IMG/VR virus record: IMGVR_UViG_3300034418_005372
Span: 1 to 48,309 of that record
Source: a virus
Direction: 5' to 3' (one strand)
DNA: 48,309 nucleotides
Made by a program: the position numbers and the translations under genes. Below, piece by piece: positions 9,493 to 17,058 of the stretch. The notes beneath the pieces were generated by a model. The model was not told the origin of the DNA. It searched no databases and was given only the letters and a program-made list of their open reading frames with translations. Within the stretch, counting starts at the first letter, position 1. Every line of letters begins with the position of its first letter.

Positions 9493-10002
9493 ATGATGAA
9501 GAAAAAAACAACTAAGAAAAAGTATCAAACTAGTGGTGCTACAGGTTTTGAAAAAAGACAAGCAAAAAAAGTTGCTAGAGCTAAAACAAGAGCTGCTGTA
9601 GCTGAAATTGAAGGAGAAGGTACTGTAGCTCAAAAAAGAGATAGTAGAGCTAAACGTATTGCAACAGCAACTGGTACTGCAAGAAAGAAAACTCCAAAAT
9701 CTGTATCAACTTCTACAACCGCAATAGATAATAGAAATAGTGGTAACACTTCAAATGTTACTACTTCAAGAGGTGGTAGTGCAACTGGTGGTAAATCAGG
9801 TTCAATGTCAAGATCAGGTTCAGGTTCTTCATCAAGATCGGGATCAACTTCTAGATCAGGGTCTACATCTAAATCAGGTTCTACATCAACAATTGATAAA
9901 TCAAAAAAAAGATCTAATACTAAAGTAACTCAAAAACAAAAAATTGATAATAGTGTGAATAAGCGTTACAAAAAAGGAGGATCTGTAAAAAAGAGAAAGT
10001 AA
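9493..10002 (+). CDS. Histone H1/protamine-like basic Ser-rich protein
   Basis: This 169-residue protein is dominated by Lys, Arg, Ser, Thr and Gly and is probably disordered apart from a Lys/Ala helix at about 18-45 (EKRQAKKVARAKTRAAVAEI). Residues about 93-133 are a near-perfect repeat of SRSGS-like pentads. The N-terminal KKYQTSG and C-terminal RYKKGGSVKKRK resemble the Gly-Gly signatures of the cargo proteins. Composition is like eukaryotic linker histones or protamines, so binding packaged DNA is the obvious guess; nothing in the sequence proves it. Two adjacent ATGs (9493 and 9496) are possible starts. The stop codon overlaps the next ATG by one base (TAATG), suggesting coupled translation. 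Confidence 0.75.
   Translation: MMKKKTTKKKYQTSGATGFEKRQAKKVARAKTRAAVAEIEGEGTVAQKRDSRAKRIATATGTARKKTPKSVSTSTTAIDNRNSGNTSNVTTSRGGSATGGKSGSMSRSGSGSSSRSGSTSRSGSTSKSGSTSTIDKSKKRSNTKVTQKQKIDNSVNKRYKKGGSVKKRK
9793..9890 (+). repeat. Tandem coding repeat, SRSGS units
   Basis: Roughly 15-base degenerate units of the form tcaGGTTCnacatcaaga encode successive Ser-Arg-Ser-Gly-Ser or Ser-Lys-Ser-Gly-Ser blocks. Third positions vary between units (aga tca ggt, aga tcg gga, aga tca ggg), so the protein pattern is better conserved than the DNA. Such a tract could change copy number by slippage. Confidence 0.75.
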
Positions 10003-10256
10003 TGGCAAAAAAAGCACCTCAAAAAAGTCTAGATAAATGGACTAAACAAAAGTGGAGAACTGCAAGTGGAAAAAATTCTACTCAAGGCAGTAAAGCTACT
10101 GGTGAGGTGTATGCTCCTGCTAAGACTATTTCTAAACTGAAATCTACTGAATCAGGTAGAAAGAAATTAGCAGCAGCTAATGCTAAGAAAAGATCAGCAA
10201 CAAAAGCTGGTAAACAGCATGCAAAACACGGAATTCATAAAGGTAAAAAAAGATAG
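10002..10256 (+). CDS. Small basic protein, WTKQKWRTxSGK family
   Basis: The protein has 84 residues and about a third of them are Lys or Arg. The N-terminal half contains SLDKWTKQKWRTASGKNS followed by GEVYAPAKTISKL. This is a motif I recognise from small conserved proteins of diverse phages and large eukaryotic DNA viruses, where it is uncharacterised. The C-terminal half is a Lys/Ala/His tail (AAANAKKRSATKAGKQHAKH) like a histone tail. It starts inside the stop of the previous gene (TAATG) and ends with TAG, the only TAG stop among the genes here. A role in DNA compaction is inferred from charge and cassette context. Confidence 0.72.
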   Translation: MAKKAPQKSLDKWTKQKWRTASGKNSTQGSKATGEVYAPAKTISKLKSTESGRKKLAAANAKKRSATKAGKQHAKHGIHKGKKR

Positions 10257-10258
10257 TT

Positions 10259-10546
10259 ATGGCAAATAAAAAAGATTCAAGACTTGCAAGAGCTGGTGTA
10301 TCTGGTTATAACAAACCTAAAAGAACTCCTAATCATCCTACTAAATCTCATGTAGTAGTAGCTAAGGATGGTGATAAAGTAAAGACAATAAGATTTGGAC
10401 AGCAAGGTGTGACTGGAGCTGGTAAGAATCCTAAGTCTGCAAAAGATAAAGCTAGAAAGAAAAGTTACTATGCTAGACATAATGCACAAGATGCTAGTCC
10501 TAGTAAACTTTCAGCAAGATATTGGTCACATAAAGTTAAATGGTAA
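10259..10546 (+). CDS. Small basic protein, VVVAKDGDKVKTIRFGQQG family
   Basis: This 95-residue basic protein contains RAGVSGYNKPKRTPNHPTKS, VVVAKDGDKVKTIRFGQQGV, KARKKSYYARHN and a C-terminal LSARYWSHKVKW. These form a well conserved single-domain family that I know from many phages (including cyanophage and crAss-like genomes) without an assigned function. The KVKTIRFGQQG core looks like a beta-hairpin and the tail a helix, so this is probably a folded domain rather than a disordered tail. It sits 2 bases after the previous stop and overlaps the next start. Virion DNA binding is inferred from the surrounding genes. Confidence 0.78.
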   Translation: MANKKDSRLARAGVSGYNKPKRTPNHPTKSHVVVAKDGDKVKTIRFGQQGVTGAGKNPKSAKDKARKKSYYARHNAQDASPSKLSARYWSHKVKW

Positions 10547-10746
10547 TGAAAAAGAAACCTTCTTCTGGACTAACTAAAAAGCAGAAATCTTCTACCGTTA
10601 AAGCTGCAAAAAGCGGTAAAGACATTGGTAAGAAAGGAAAGACTTTTAAAAAGGTAGCTGAGAAAGCAGCCAAAAAATATGGTTCTAAAGAAGCAGGTGA
10701 AAGAGTAGCAGCTGCGGCAATGTGGAAAAATAAAAAACGTAAATAA
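10546..10746 (+). CDS. Small basic helical protein
   Basis: The protein has 66 residues from the ATG at 10546, which overlaps the preceding TAA. An ATG two codons earlier is in frame but lies inside the previous gene. The N-terminal half is a Lys-rich tail; the C-terminal half carries FKKVAEKAAKKYGSKEAGER followed by VAAAAMWKNK, a conserved helix-turn-helix-like pair found in small proteins of many phages. It closes the cassette of small basic proteins and its stop overlaps the following ring-protein ATG. The fold is probably two short helices and the function is unknown; nucleoid-like packing of phage DNA is a guess from composition and context. Confidence 0.72.
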   Translation: MKKKPSSGLTKKQKSSTVKAAKSGKDIGKKGKTFKKVAEKAAKKYGSKEAGERVAAAAMWKNKKRK

Positions 10747-11453
10747 TGAATAACGGCACTATAATATTAAAAGTACAACAAAGACTTAATAAACTTGCAA
10801 GTTCTGACTATGATAATATAGAAAGATGGCAGATTGTTGAGGCTTTTAACAAAGCTCAAGTAGTATGGTGTAGAAGAAACTTACACGGTTTGAATGTTAA
10901 GCAGACGGGTGATGAGCAATCTAAAAGACGTATTGATGATTTACAAAAGCTACTTACAGAACAAACAATATCTTTAACAAAAAAAGACGGTTATTATGTA
11001 AGTGTAAATGACTTACCTTCTGACTATTTAGAATGGAAAAGAATAAGTTCAAAAGTTACTAGCAGTTGTTGTGAAGAACCAAGAAGAATGGTGATTTATT
11101 TAGCTGAAGAAGCTAACGTAGATGAATTACTAAGAGATAATAATAAAAAACCTAGCTTTGAATGGGCAGAAACATTTTGTACATTAAAAGATAATAAAGT
11201 TAGAGTTTATACAAATAATGAATTTGATGTTAATACAGCATTACTTTCATATTATAGACAACCTATCAGAATTGAAATTGCAGGGATTACAGATCCTTAT
11301 ACGTTAACTGTTTCACCAGTTGATATTAACTGTGAATTCAAAGATGATATTGTTGAAATTTTTATTGATGAAGCAGTAAAAATATTAGCTGGTGATATTG
11401 AATCAATTAATCAGCAACAGATTGCTTCAGGACAAGTTGAAGGAAATAATTAA
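10746..11453 (+). CDS. Head-tail connector / ring protein
   Basis: This 235-residue protein matches a conserved crAss virion family whose members begin with a helix-rich segment like this one (LNKLASSDYDNIERWQIVEA, FNKAQVVWCRRNLHG). The N-terminal helical region to about residue 75 is followed by a beta-rich domain containing LPSDYLEWKRIS and LLSYYRQP, and a final helix. That arrangement resembles P22 gp4/lambda gpFII-type connector proteins, which form rings below the portal. Translation is coupled to the basic cassette (TAATG overlap). Family membership is fairly secure; which of the several crAss rings it forms is not decided here. Confidence 0.7.
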   Translation: MNNGTIILKVQQRLNKLASSDYDNIERWQIVEAFNKAQVVWCRRNLHGLNVKQTGDEQSKRRIDDLQKLLTEQTISLTKKDGYYVSVNDLPSDYLEWKRISSKVTSSCCEEPRRMVIYLAEEANVDELLRDNNKKPSFEWAETFCTLKDNKVRVYTNNEFDVNTALLSYYRQPIRIEIAGITDPYTLTVSPVDINCEFKDDIVEIFIDEAVKILAGDIESINQQQIASGQVEGNN

Positions 11454-11492
11454 TTTTTTTTTTTCAATTTATTGTAAATTGTAAAATATTAG

Positions 11493-11502
11493 TTATATTA
11501 TA
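11493..11502 (+). promoter_or_regulatory. Late promoter-like motif (copy 4)
   Basis: An exact TTATATTATA lies 36 bases before the ATG at 11539, with TTGTA 21 bases upstream of it (11472), the same arrangement as at 15481 and 18472. A T tract (about 11455-11464) and a small inverted repeat (CAATTT/AAATTG, 11465-11481) precede it and may end the upstream transcript weakly. Confidence 0.5.
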
Positions 11503-11538
11503 CTATATTTTTGTTTGTTTAATTAAATTTTTTTAAAA

Positions 11539-12939
11539 ATGGCTTATTTCAATCACGCTTACAAAAAAGTGTTTTTAGCTACAGCAGGTGACGTTAGTAG
11601 ACCTGTTGATTCAGCATTTATTGATCCTGAGTTAACTACTGATGGTAATGTTGATGCTGTATCAGGTGTTCTTACTTCAGAGCATCACATTTCTTATTTA
11701 AAACTTGCTCAAGCAGGTTTTGGACCAGGTTTAACAGGATTCTTTGGTGCTTCAGATGCTGCTCCAGGTGGAAAAGATGTTTCTGCACCATTAGCAATTT
11801 TTGGTAAAGAGTGTTGTCCTTTTTATGTTGCATCAGCTTCAATTAAAGCGGATGATAAACAAGGACCTTTTCACGGTGGATACCAAGAATCTCACAAATC
11901 TAAAATTGTTAATCCTAAGTATGTAAGAAAAATGTGGGGTGTAAAAGGTACACCAGCATACAGATCTGTATTACAAATTGGAGGAACAGTAGATAATATT
12001 GCTGCAAATCCGGCATGTAATAAAGAGTTTTTATGTGGAGAAACATACTACTTAAGAGTAGAAGTTAAAGGTACTGCTGCATTAAGATTTGCAAACCACA
12101 ACTTGTATCAAACATTACAAGCTGATGGAGGATGTTGTGATGATCCTACAAATCCGTTACCAGTTTCACCAGAAGTAATTTATTTACAATATGCTAACGC
12201 AATTGTAGATAATCCTTATTTTAAAGATTTTGTAAGACCTTTAATTGAGGTTACTTATGATCCAGGAACAGGTGTAGTAACTGAAACATTAGCAGCTACT
12301 TCTGCTATTGCTTTAGCTGAAGGATTAGATGCTGAAGATACATTTGATAGATTAACAAATTCAGCAAATCCTAATTATATTGATCCTGCATTTATTCAAT
12401 CAGTTGGATTAATCTTAGTAGGTGCTTATGTTGATACTAAATTCCAAGATTGTACATTCCAAGTTTCAGATTACTATGGTAAAGAAGCATTACAATTATT
12501 TGCATCTGAAGTAGACTTAAATGGTGATCCATGTACTTTTGAAGGATTATGTGTAACTGAATCTTGTCCTGGTATTCAAGCAGAAGGTTTAGGTGAAACA
12601 GTAATCAGAGAATTAATTCAATCTGAAGCTTATTTACAAAACTTCATGCATTCTGATTTAAGAATTAGAGAAATTACTCAAGGTACTGCTGTATTTGATG
12701 TAATTGATAGAAATGCTTTATATGGTAAATTCTATATTTTACATTCAGTTCCAAGATTTAATAATCCAACAGGTGTATTTGATAATGATCAATATTTATT
12801 AGAGATTGTTACTGATAATGATGGTGTTGATTTCTTATTAAATGAAGGACAAATTTTAGCTGATCAGTGTGTTGGATGTGAAGTTGTTCCATCATATGAA
12901 ACAAGTGAGTGTCTTTATGACTTCAAGAACGAAGCATAA
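11539..12939 (+). CDS. Abundant virion protein, possibly auxiliary capsid
   Basis: This is a 466-residue structural protein with no catalytic motif. It begins MAYFNHAYKKVFLATAG, a start I associate with structural proteins of crAss-like phages. The central part is beta-rich (YYLRVEVKGTAALRFANHNL) and has paired cysteines (GKECCPF, GGCCDDP, CVGCEV). It is the only gene in a unit bounded by its own promoter-like motif (11493) and a strong terminator (12962), and it uses somewhat more C-ending codons at its start, both suggesting high expression. An auxiliary capsid protein present in many copies would fit. A tube or sheath-like domain is the alternative, less likely in a short-tailed phage. Confidence 0.6.
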   Translation: MAYFNHAYKKVFLATAGDVSRPVDSAFIDPELTTDGNVDAVSGVLTSEHHISYLKLAQAGFGPGLTGFFGASDAAPGGKDVSAPLAIFGKECCPFYVASASIKADDKQGPFHGGYQESHKSKIVNPKYVRKMWGVKGTPAYRSVLQIGGTVDNIAANPACNKEFLCGETYYLRVEVKGTAALRFANHNLYQTLQADGGCCDDPTNPLPVSPEVIYLQYANAIVDNPYFKDFVRPLIEVTYDPGTGVVTETLAATSAIALAEGLDAEDTFDRLTNSANPNYIDPAFIQSVGLILVGAYVDTKFQDCTFQVSDYYGKEALQLFASEVDLNGDPCTFEGLCVTESCPGIQAEGLGETVIRELIQSEAYLQNFMHSDLRIREITQGTAVFDVIDRNALYGKFYILHSVPRFNNPTGVFDNDQYLLEIVTDNDGVDFLLNEGQILADQCVGCEVVPSYETSECLYDFKNEA

Positions 12940-12961
12940 TTTAATTTAATGATTAATACAT

Positions 12962-12999
12962 AAAAGGAGAGTGGAGTTTTAACTCTTCTCTCCTTTTTT
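12962..12999 (+). terminator. Rho-independent terminator
   Basis: AAAAGGAGAG (12962-12971) pairs with CTCTCCTTTT (12988-12997), and inside it GAGTT (12974-12978) pairs with AACTC (12981-12985). A T run at 12994-12999 follows. It ends the single-gene unit of the abundant structural protein, 23 bases after its stop. Confidence 0.9.
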
Positions 13000-13012
13000 A
13001 TTTTTAAAAGAT

Positions 13013-13567
13013 ATGGGACAACATATATTAAGTTTAGAAGCACCAGATACAATGAATGATTGTATATTGCGTGTAGTTGATACAACAGTGTATGATCCTA
13101 TTTTACAAGTTGATTGTCCTAGATTAGAAGTTACACTTCCAGGATTTTCTTATAGTGTTCAGTTAGGAGAAGATAAAATAGCTCCAGGATTTATATTAAA
13201 TTTAACAGCTTGTGATTTAGAAGTACAAAAGTCAAATTGTGGTAAATCATTTGATTCTTTACCTGATGGTGTATACATTATAAAATATAGTGTTTCACCT
13301 AATGATCAAGTTTATGTAGAATATAATCACCTACGTATTACATCTGCATTAAATACATATAAAAATGTTATGTGTGATATTGATGTAGCAGGATGTGAAC
13401 CTAATTCAGAAACTGCAAAAAAATTAGAGCAGTTAAGAAAAATAAAATCTTATTTAGAAGCAGCTAAAGCAAAAGTAGAAATTTGTCATGAACCAAAAAA
13501 AGGTATGGAAATTTATAACTATGCTACAAAACTTTTAAGTAAATTTGAATGTAATAGTTGTCAGTAA
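13013..13567 (+). CDS. Conserved crAss ring/adaptor-type protein
   Basis: The protein has 184 residues. Residues 1-115 look like a beta-sandwich with conserved strings (LRVVDTTVYDPILQVDCPRL, SLPDGVYIIKYSVSPNDQVY), and residues 130-184 form a helical tail (KKLEQLRKIKSYLEAAKAKV, KKGMEIYNYATKLL). I recognise this family as a conserved neck/tail component of crAss-like phages, but I cannot say from sequence which ring it forms. Six Cys residues are present, including a C-terminal CNSC. It begins 13 bases after the T tract of the preceding terminator with no motif copy of its own, so read-through from upstream is likely. It is followed by the tiny Cys-rich gene. Confidence 0.65.
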   Translation: MGQHILSLEAPDTMNDCILRVVDTTVYDPILQVDCPRLEVTLPGFSYSVQLGEDKIAPGFILNLTACDLEVQKSNCGKSFDSLPDGVYIIKYSVSPNDQVYVEYNHLRITSALNTYKNVMCDIDVAGCEPNSETAKKLEQLRKIKSYLEAAKAKVEICHEPKKGMEIYNYATKLLSKFECNSCQ

Positions 13568-13588
13568 ATAATTTTAAAACCAATAGAT

Positions 13589-13741
13589 ATGAAATGTACA
13601 AATTGCGGAGCAAATTATAGTTGTGGATGTAAAAAAAGAATAGCTAAAGATGGTACATCTTGTTGTGCTTCTTGTATCACAACTTACAATAATAAATTAA
13701 TAGCATCTGGAACCGTTAAGAGTTCTGATGGAAATAAATAA
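13589..13741 (+). CDS. 50-residue Cys-rich protein, zinc-knuckle-like
   Basis: This is a short gene between two larger ones, with ATG at 13589 and TAA at 13739-13741. Its 50 residues contain Cys at 3, 6, 12, 14, 25, 26 and 29, arranged as CxxC, CxC and CCxxC, which is the pattern of a small zinc-binding or disulfide-knotted domain. The sequence KRIAKDGTSCCASCITTYNN resembles small proteins found at the same place in related Bacteroidota phages, as far as I recall. Placement with close spacing on both sides and the same codon style as neighbours support it being real. Its function is unknown; it may be a structural zinc clip or an assembly factor for the Cys-rich tail/fibre proteins around it. 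Confidence 0.72.
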   Translation: MKCTNCGANYSCGCKKRIAKDGTSCCASCITTYNNKLIASGTVKSSDGNK

Positions 13742-13755
13742 TTCAATACATCATT

Positions 13756-15477
13756 ATGTGTGATTTTGTAGCAAAAATTAGAAACTGTTCTACTAGTAAT
13801 ATTGAGTATATCACTGTTTCTGAATCTTCTATTAATAATTTAGTAGGTGATATATGTAATCTTGAAGCAGGTAGTTATTTTAAATTTACACATTCTGATG
13901 TAGAAGGGGGTCAAACATTAATAATTCACTGTGCTGAATTTTTAGAATTAGGTATTAATTGTAATCAAATTATAAATCCATGTACTAATGAATATTATCC
14001 AAAATTCACTCCTGCATCAAAAACTGAATGGGATTTTGATTCATATTGTTTACCTAAGTATATTTTAACTGATTGTGCTGGAGTTTATCCTACAAAAGAA
14101 ACAACAAATACGGCTTTTGAATTTTATTTAGATAAGGTAATAAGTATAATATCTGAAACACAAACTAAAGTTTGTTTATCTGTAGAAAAAACAATATGTA
14201 GTTCTACAACCTATCCAGAGTTTGATTTAAACAATGTTGTTATTGTTGATTACTCTACAAATTGTGTTGAATGTTTAACTGAGAAACCAGTTACTGAAGA
14301 AGAAGTAAAAAAGAGAACAGTTACACCAGGTTATAATACTCCCGGATGTTCACCTGAATATTATGATAAAGTTAGTTGCAAATTTAGTGAAGCTTTTTAT
14401 CAAGAAGTAATTAGTAAAAGATATGGTATAAGTTTTTGTTGTGAAAATGATTTAGACAAATGGGATGTTAAAAAAGAACTTCTCTATTTAGAAGCAAAAA
14501 AAGATCCTAATATTTGTGAAACAATCTGTAATACAGAAATTGAATGCAACATTAAATGTATCAATTTAAACACTTGTGATTTAGACATTCTAACTTTTAG
14601 TGCATTAGTATCAAACGGTGCTGTAAATTTTAATGATCTTCTTGCAGAATATCAAGGTTATGAAACTTCTAATCCAGAATTATATGCAGACTTAAGTTTT
14701 GTTGAATGTCTTTTTGAAAAAACTTACTGTATAAATTTATGTTATCAAACAACAAGTTGTTATGAAATAATAACGGAACAGTTAGTATATGAAATAGAAA
14801 AAATTGCAAGTTGTGAAAAATTTGCTGCAGCAGTGCATTACAACCAAGTTAAAATTTATGAAGAATTAATAGACGTAAAAACAGAGTGCATTAAATCACA
14901 AGAATTCATAATAATAAATATTGAAAATTTAGAAGCTGCATCATTAATTTGTCAACAAGAATTAGCAGACTTAATTGCATCTGGTGCAGATCAAATTCTT
15001 ATTGATGCAAAAGAAGCTGAATGTACAGAGATAATTGTTGAATTAGAAGCAGAACAAACTGCATTAGAAAAGACTATTCTTAGTTGTGGTGGTACTATTA
15101 CAGAATTACAAACAGAAATAACTAATATAGAATTTATTTTAACAACTTTTGAAACATTTTATAATTCTTATGATACACAGTTAGATTTGTTAAGAGTTGT
15201 AATAGAAGATTTAATAGATGAACTTGCTTTAAATACTTCATGTGATTTATTATTTCCTTTCTTATTTAATTCTTCTGTTAGTTATACAGCATGTAATGGT
15301 TCAACAATTTTAGCACCATTAAGACATACTTTAAAAATTTATAGTCAGTATACTTCAGATTTTACTTTTGTAAATAATTCAGGATATCCATTAGATGATT
15401 TTACAACACTAATTAATAATATTGTTACTATTTCTGATGAATGTTCTGAAATACCTGATTGTGCAAATCAACCATGA
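13756..15477 (+). CDS. Large Cys-rich virion protein with coiled coil
   Basis: This 573-residue protein is not one I can name. I count about 34 cysteines spread along it, often as CxxxC or CC pairs (FCCEND, CNIKCINLNTC). Residues 1-100 are beta-rich; 100-340 mix helices and Cys pairs; residues about 360-485 form a long, Glu/Ile/Leu-rich coiled coil (DAKEAECTEIIVELEAEQTA); the C-terminal 80 residues are Ser/Thr/Tyr-rich and probably beta. A trimeric fibre shaft with globular ends is one possible architecture. The gene lies between a ring protein and the head-fibre gene, supporting a fibre or adaptor role. It ends with TGA backed by TAA. Confidence 0.6.
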   Translation: MCDFVAKIRNCSTSNIEYITVSESSINNLVGDICNLEAGSYFKFTHSDVEGGQTLIIHCAEFLELGINCNQIINPCTNEYYPKFTPASKTEWDFDSYCLPKYILTDCAGVYPTKETTNTAFEFYLDKVISIISETQTKVCLSVEKTICSSTTYPEFDLNNVVIVDYSTNCVECLTEKPVTEEEVKKRTVTPGYNTPGCSPEYYDKVSCKFSEAFYQEVISKRYGISFCCENDLDKWDVKKELLYLEAKKDPNICETICNTEIECNIKCINLNTCDLDILTFSALVSNGAVNFNDLLAEYQGYETSNPELYADLSFVECLFEKTYCINLCYQTTSCYEIITEQLVYEIEKIASCEKFAAAVHYNQVKIYEELIDVKTECIKSQEFIIINIENLEAASLICQQELADLIASGADQILIDAKEAECTEIIVELEAEQTALEKTILSCGGTITELQTEITNIEFILTTFETFYNSYDTQLDLLRVVIEDLIDELALNTSCDLLFPFLFNSSVSYTACNGSTILAPLRHTLKIYSQYTSDFTFVNNSGYPLDDFTTLINNIVTISDECSEIPDCANQP

Positions 15478-15502
15478 TAATTGTACAACTTAAAAATTTT
15501 AA

Positions 15503-15512
15503 TTATATTATA
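15503..15512 (+). promoter_or_regulatory. Late promoter-like motif (copy 5)
   Basis: An exact TTATATTATA lies 31 bases before the ATG at 15544, with TTGTA exactly 22 bases upstream (15481). It lies in a 66-base gap ahead of the head-fibre and FN3-protein unit, which ends at the terminator at 18412. Confidence 0.5.
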
Positions 15513-15543
15513 TATAAGGATCTTGATAAAAAATTAGATATAA

Positions 15544-17040
15544 ATGAAACCTACAAATAGTAATAAAGACGGATGCAGTCCAATATCATCAAACTGCGTT
15601 ATTTGGCAAGGACCAGATATTGAATGTATCAACTTATGTAAAGGTGATACAGTATCTGATGTTGTGTATGCATTGGCAACAGAACTTTGTTCAATATTAG
15701 AGCAAATAAATATTGACATATATGATTTAAGTTGTTTAAATTTAATTCAACAAGATCCTGCTGATTTTCAAAAATTAATACAATTATTAATTGATAAAAT
15801 TTGTGAGTTAGAAGGTATTGAACCTGGAAGTGGCGGAACATCTTCATCTACAGGTTGTCCTGATTGTAAAGTTGATGTTGCATTTTGTTTAATACAAACA
15901 GATGAAGTTTCAGGTAATCCTATTTTAAAAGAACAATTAACTACATACGTAGAAAGAATAGGTCTTAAAATTTGTGATATATTAAATCAAATTGCTGATA
16001 TTAATTTATCAATTAGTAATTTAGAAGATGTTACTAATAATTTACAAATTCAAATTAATAATTTAGTAATTCCTGATCCTGTACCATTAGTTACACCATC
16101 TTGTGTTACTGATAATCCAGGAACTCCGCAAGATGTTGATGTAGTACTAGCAGCATTAGAGCAAGAGTATTGTGATTTAAGACAAATAACTGGTGATAAT
16201 AATTCATTATTAAATGCTATTGTAGCATTATGTTCTAATTTAGGTACTAATTTATTAACAGGAAATCCTATTCAAGGTTTTGTTTCTAATCCTACAAACA
16301 TTGCTGAATTATTAAATAATATGGCTTTAAAAATATGTGATACTACAAATGCTATTACATACGTTTTAAATACTTGTTGTGACACAAGTTGTTCAGCAAT
16401 TGACTTAGGATTTTCAGCTGAATTAATTTCTCCTACACAATTAAGAATAATTTATAGTGGAACAGTACCTGGAAACTTTGTAGATGATGCACCTAGTTCA
16501 TCTATTGAAATTATTGATACTGTAACAGGATTAACATTCATAGTACCAACTGTAACAATATTATCTTCATATTTTAATCCTGGTCAACCACAAGTAATAA
16601 CACTAGGATCACAAATAGATGGTAATAATAACATTAATGTTAAAGTTACTTATAGATTTACTGATCCATCAACACAACAAGATTGTTCAGGAACTGTACA
16701 AAACTTAGTTTTAGGAGCGGCAACTTGTCCAGATGTAGTATTAACACCAACATTTAATACTGTTCAAGCAGACTTTACATATACTGGAGGTTTACCTACA
16801 ACACTTATAGCACAAGTTTATGATGTTACAGGGGTTAATTTAGTAGCAACTCAAACATTTATTGTAACTACAGCAACACAAAGTATAACACTAAGCAACT
16901 TGATTTATAATACGGATTACAAGTTTGCTTTAATTATAGATAATATACCTTGTGATTTTGTTGACTTTACAACACCGGATTACCCTTGTATTCCTCCAAG
17001 TGATATTACGTTTAGTGGTAACATAAATGATGCAGTATAA
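15544..17040 (+). CDS. Head-fibre-type virion protein, Cys-rich
   Basis: The 498-residue protein begins with a segment (residues about 16-60) that I recognise from crAss fibre proteins: CVIWQGPDIECINLCKGDTV followed by SDVVYALATELCSILEQI. In crAss001 proteins with this kind of N-terminus are head or tail fibre components, the motif probably serving as the attachment domain. Residues 100-290 hold further helical units with a KICDxxNxI pattern (GLKICDILNQIADI, ALKICDTTNAI). From about 300 the protein turns into beta-sandwich domains with FN3-like features (TQSITLSNLIYNTDYKFALI). A GSGGTSSSTG linker near residue 97 separates the first units. Receptor contact by the C-terminus is inferred. Confidence 0.65.
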   Translation: MKPTNSNKDGCSPISSNCVIWQGPDIECINLCKGDTVSDVVYALATELCSILEQINIDIYDLSCLNLIQQDPADFQKLIQLLIDKICELEGIEPGSGGTSSSTGCPDCKVDVAFCLIQTDEVSGNPILKEQLTTYVERIGLKICDILNQIADINLSISNLEDVTNNLQIQINNLVIPDPVPLVTPSCVTDNPGTPQDVDVVLAALEQEYCDLRQITGDNNSLLNAIVALCSNLGTNLLTGNPIQGFVSNPTNIAELLNNMALKICDTTNAITYVLNTCCDTSCSAIDLGFSAELISPTQLRIIYSGTVPGNFVDDAPSSSIEIIDTVTGLTFIVPTVTILSSYFNPGQPQVITLGSQIDGNNNINVKVTYRFTDPSTQQDCSGTVQNLVLGAATCPDVVLTPTFNTVQADFTYTGGLPTTLIAQVYDVTGVNLVATQTFIVTTATQSITLSNLIYNTDYKFALIIDNIPCDFVDFTTPDYPCIPPSDITFSGNINDAV

Positions 17041-17058
17041 AAATAAATTTAAAATAAA

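Noticed and set aside
9740-9928. Alternative frame over the SRSGS repeat encoding a Gln/Leu/Val-rich protein
   Set aside because: Its pattern is a frame-shifted copy of the tandem repeat, with no start context; the basic frame continues the cassette.
11539-12939. Tail sheath or tube protein of a contractile phage
   Set aside because: The rest of the window is clearly that of a short-tailed crAss-like phage with muzzle and ring proteins, so a capsid-associated role is more likely.
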